Below are positions 59,563 through 64,000 of a DNA stretch of 64,000 nt, in pieces. Numbering within the stretch: position 1 is the first letter of the stretch; each line of letters begins with the position of its first letter. The translations under genes were made by a program, and so were the position numbers. The stretch is from Larimichthys crocea. Lineage: Eukaryota; Chordata; Actinopteri; Sciaenidae. A model generated the notes under the pieces. It did no database searches and was not told the DNA's origin. It saw nothing but the letters and a program-made list of their open reading frames with translations. Where the stretch lies: assembly GCF_000972845.2 (NCBI RefSeq), contig NC_040028.1, positions 9,804,038 through 9,868,037 of the forward strand. Direction: 5' to 3'.

Positions 59563-61990
59563 GTAGGTAACACCTACTGACTGTCTTAGCCATTATCGGT
59601 CCAATTACGCACTTAAATGCTTGTTCTGTGGACGGATAATGTCTGCACTATGCTTCTTAAAGGCTCTACCTATTGCGGTCACTGCGGGAACTTGCCTTGC
59701 TGCGGTGGGAGTGCACGACTACCAGGCTGTAGTGATCCTTTATCACATTGTAGGAAGCTATAACATGAGGTCATTGTGAGAAAAGAAATGATTGAGAACA
59801 AGCCCCTACAGAAATATGATGGTGGGTTATAATGTCAGCAACGCTGCCTAATAAGAGATAGGGATGGAGAGATGTGTGCAAATACAGGTGCTGAGTCATA
59901 TTGGCTGCTTCTTCTCACATTGATCACACAAATTAAACCACCAGTATGTGTGTCCGTGCTTATCATTGTCATCGTTAACAATTTTTAGCTGTTGCAGTCA
60001 TGGTGTTTTTTCTCAAATCATGCACAAGCTGATTATATTGTTAAATTTTTAACCCCTTCTTTGTGATAAACCCAGCACTGCAAATGCAGCTAAAACACTC
60101 TGCGATCATTTACCTTCATACTGATTGAATATTAAATCGTGACATGATAGATCTCTTAGACACTTGTAGGCTCTACCAGTCTCATTTGCATACAGGGGCC
60201 GGCTATTGATTTCCCTCTGTCGTGTTCACTTTCCAGCAGTGTGTGCAGATACATTTAAATGCCTGATGCGTTCAAGATGCGGCTTGGACCTCCTCAGAGC
60301 TGAGCGAATTGGGCTCATACTCCTGGAAGATCAGGCTGGTAGTCAATCGGTTTCTATTATTCCAACCTATAGGTGTACTTTTTTGCCTTCTGTATCCGCT
60401 CAGTCAGCACAGGAGGAGATTCAGCTGTGTACTGACAAGATTTTTCGGCCATTACATGCTTCCAGCCTGACTGTAAGGAAGGACAGATGAGAGGCTATGA
60501 GCAAATGTTTGGGAGATCCACCACATTTGGCACTTATGGTTTGTTGTGTGTTTCAACATAGTATCATAACCTTATTATTTAATATATCTGTTGGGTATAA
60601 TTTGCAGCCTCTAAAATGTAAAAATGTCAAATTTTAGTGCTGAATAATTGATATGGATTTTGTTAAACACAAGTGCAAGTGACAAGGTAGGCAGGCTGAG
60701 TTTAATGATTGTGGTTTGGTAAGGGATTACAGGAGAAGTGGATCATTTTACATTTAGAAACTCTTTGTGAAATCTCCTTGTTAAAAGCTGATTTAAAGAA
60801 GTGATTTGATAATAAGTGAATATTTATTGAGTATTTGTGCAGATGTCAAAGTGATGCATGGATGGTCTATACCTGAGCTGAATCACTGCCTGGGTTGTTT
60901 GCGGTCGATACAGTAGGAAGTTGGATGTCAGTCAGATATCACTGACTTCACTAACACAATTTTCTTATTCTTTGCTCCTACTGTTTACAGATATACCAAA
61001 TTAATTCAACCTCAGTAGTGGTGTTGATTGTGTGATTTATTATGTCTATAAATTAAGCATGAGGTGAGTATCTACCATAGCCTAGTGTGGTTTAAATATG
61101 AGTATTGTCCAGGAAGAGTTACTCATAGAACACTTAAAAAATGTGAACAATTAGTCAAGAAAATTCAATACAAAAACAACCAAAAGATAGTCAATACTGA
61201 AACTCTCCCTTGGGTTGTCACTGGCAAGAGGCAACTGGGTAGCAGTAATTGGGTAGAAGAGTGAGGGAACCTGAAAGTGGAATAAATGTTTGTTTATTTG
61301 GCTAGAACTGGGGAATTGATGGACGCTGGTCTTGGTGGCAGTCGGACACCTGGTGGTAACATTACAGACCACCTGCAAGAGAAATTGGCTCCCACGGGAA
61401 CATTGGAAGACAGTTTTAACACAAAAAGACAGTGAAGAAAAGTATTTTGAAATATATAAATATTATAAACCAATGTAATGTCTGTTTAAAAACTGTCCAC
61501 TGCAGTAAAGGACATCGACAGCGGCAACTCTGTTTTCAGCTCTTGATAAGATTGTTTGGATAATTAGGTTAAACTGGGGATTTGTTGTTGGACCACATGT
61601 GTTACTTGCCCTAATGGACTCTAACTGTTGCACGCTAATGCTCTCACAATCCAATACCTATCTCCGCAATTACATTTACGGTATGTGTAAAAAAAAGGAT
61701 TGAATGGGCCGAAAGTACGACCCCGGCTCTACAAAAGCAAAATACGACAACTACATTTCTCGGCTAGGTATCTAAAGGAAACATTCTCTGAACTGATTAT
61801 TTTCATTGCCTTCGGTCCAGTCAGCTGTCGGGGTGAGCAGTCGAAGCAGAGGTGCCAGCTTAGGTAGCACTGCATCAGGCAACTTCACACTTGTGTGGTG
61901 GCACGTACTGCAGGTCAGCTTTACATAAGCCGTGTGTGTCAGTTAGACAACCTAATCCTGATGCCTACAAAGATATTTAGTCAGCCGAGC

Positions 61991-62023
<33 letters not shown>

Positions 62024-64000
62024 AAAATATACACAAAACAGCCCTCATTTGTCACAGTCAACGATTGACGTAACTCTCCTCATGTGTGTTTGTGTTTGAG
62101 ACAGAGAATGTGAGAAGTGCTCTTGTGTAAAAGAAGAGAGACGCTGTGTGATAGCTTTGGCAGCAGCCGCACCAAAACACTCAACGGGCATGTCTGCCAG
62201 CTAGTTGCCAACCTCGCTTCCTCCATCTCTGCCTAAGTAAAGTAATGCAGGTTTTTAGGAGATTAGATCATTGGTCATTGTGCTTATGAACTAATGAGAA
62301 GATGCTCCTTTGCTTTATGCATAACACTTAAGTGTCAACTAGGGCTGTAACTAGCCTCAACCGGACATTTTCACAATGTTGAACTTGTCCAACTTCTTGA
62401 AGACTGCTTGTCATAACTTCACAATTACTTAACATTTACTTAGCTCTAATTGACACCATGTCAAAGAGACAGCACAAATCATTACATTGGTCCTCAGCCT
62501 GAGGCGACAGAAGAGCTGAGTAAATAAATTTGTGCATTTTTTTATTTTTATTGGTGGACTGGTAACTGTTCAGGCTCAGTAATAGATGGATAATGTTACC
62601 AGCTGTTATCCAACTTCAGACTTGAAAGGTGTAGGTTTTGCCATATTTTATGTTGTTTTATACATTTTCTTGTTCAGGCGGTTTCCTTTAGCTTGTTGTG
62701 TGGCTACTCTTGGAGTGATGTTGGACCAGTTAAATAAGAAGCTAACTAAATAATGACAGTAGTAGGTTAGATGCTGGTAACTGTTCACGTTGCTTTTTCT
62801 GAAGCTGCAGTTATATTTGTGTATTTGTGTTGTACAGAAGACCATTTTGCTCTGCGATCCTCACTGGTATGTATGTGTGTGTTATTTGATATTGTGTTAT
62901 TTGATATGATTCATTTGATAGACATGCCTTAAAGGTACCAATATGAAATGAAATGAAATGGTCAAACTGCAGGGATTAATTTGATTGCCAATATTATGTA
63001 ACAATATGAGTATTGATTAGCAGCTAACGGGTAGAGTGCACTCTGTGGCCGATTCAGTTAATATGTCTTTCCATTGACCAATCGATTGGTTGAGGAGTAA
63101 GTAGAATGTTAGTTGACCATGATTTTCTTTAGTTGACTATAACTCTACTGGAATTAGGTAATGTAAACATTTTTGCTTGAATAATAATGATTATGTGTCT
63201 ATCATCTGTACTGTATTCATACTTTATACTGTCTATCAAATTAAATTTATGTCATAGCAGTCTCTTACACATAATATGTTATAAGTTGAACAATTTTAGA
63301 CAAGGCAACTGCCAAGGCCCACTAAAGTATGGCAACCCATTAGGGAAAATCTCACATCCCTCCATGGTTGTGTTTATTTTGAGAGAGATGGAAGCAGTAG
63401 CAGATGTTCAGTACAGAAATAAACTAAAAGCTCATGCTACAAAAATGTGACACTTTTATTCATTTAAGTGGTTGTATTTTTTTCATATGACTATATAAAT
63501 GTATAAATTACTTGAGGATTTATTGAATTAAACTGATCACACTCTCGACACTCTTATCGCTCCACTTGTAGTTGACCTCTCCTTTCCAAGGTAAAGTAAA
63601 TAAAAAACAAAGTGGATACAGGGTCCATAAAAAGCTAGCATGTTGTTGCTCAAGTGCTTGGCATTGTACATTAGCTGGCTGCTTATGTTCAGCTTTATTG
63701 TGGAGGGCAGCGGGCCAAGGATACCTACATGGCCTGTGTGATAATAAACTCATATTGACACCTGTAGGTGTTTTCTCAGGTCAGGGTCAATTACAGAAGG
63801 TTAATTAGGTTGTGTAGTCAGTATCTTCAGCAGATGCTATCTGAATAGCTTGACTGAGCAATCCACTCACTATTAAAATAACCTATTCTAGATTACAGTT
63901 AAATGCTTTTCCCAAATTCAGTTTCTCCACTGAATAGAATACCACATTTTACCTGCGAGACTCAGAATCAATACATTTACAATCATCTCATTTCCATAAA

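Larger units (their letters stand above)
55481..64000. other. Right-hand region without a confident gene
   Basis: Contains the LTR-like block, the repeat at 57225 and the minisatellite at 58036. The AT-run 58977-59010 and the (CA)n at 61989-62014 are simple repeats. From about 59040 there are possible 5' non-coding exons. From 59600 to 64000 I see only AT-rich, intron-like DNA. Confidence 0.5.

Overview
This is vertebrate nuclear DNA, almost certainly from a ray-finned (percomorph-type teleost) fish. The evidence is intron-split orthologues of vertebrate genes, intronless type 2 taste-receptor-like genes, and several copies of the fish non-LTR retrotransposon Rex3. There are no bacterial or viral genes. 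All recognised host genes lie on the + strand. Gene models were built by hand from splice sites and reading-frame continuity.

Layout. 1-4044: flank or intron upstream of the first visible heg1 exon, with a MITE-like repeat at 2300-2566. 4045-11510: the 3' thirteen coding exons of heg1, a membrane mucin-like protein with EGF domains and a KRIT1-binding tail; the signal-peptide exon is not seen. 13628-17519: two intact intronless T2R (bitter taste receptor) type GPCR genes with a decayed T2R relic between them. 17520-20047: AT-rich spacer ending in two LINE 3' ends. About 20080-36300: the complete kansl1l gene (KAT8 regulatory NSL complex subunit 1-like), with a 5'UTR exon carrying a spliced upstream ORF and 14 coding exons giving about 939 aa. 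36300-40374: spacer with nothing clear. 40375-55480: a large direct duplication, each unit holding a Rex3 element and a 70-bp minisatellite, with an indel-riddled partial third copy between them. 55480-64000: no confident gene, but a solo-LTR-like element, a fish repeat, a 'taatgctaacatgc' minisatellite and possible non-coding 5' exons of a gene beyond the right edge.

The genes do not form a pathway. heg1 acts at endothelial junctions and in heart development, the T2R-like genes are probably chemosensory, and kansl1l is a predicted chromatin-complex scaffold. The most unusual parts are the Rex3-bearing duplication with its five-copy 14-bp-arm hairpin, the very long serine microsatellite inside heg1, the T2R cluster remnant between heg1 and kansl1l, and a CAG array sitting directly on a kansl1l splice acceptor. 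I found no clear previously undescribed multi-gene system.
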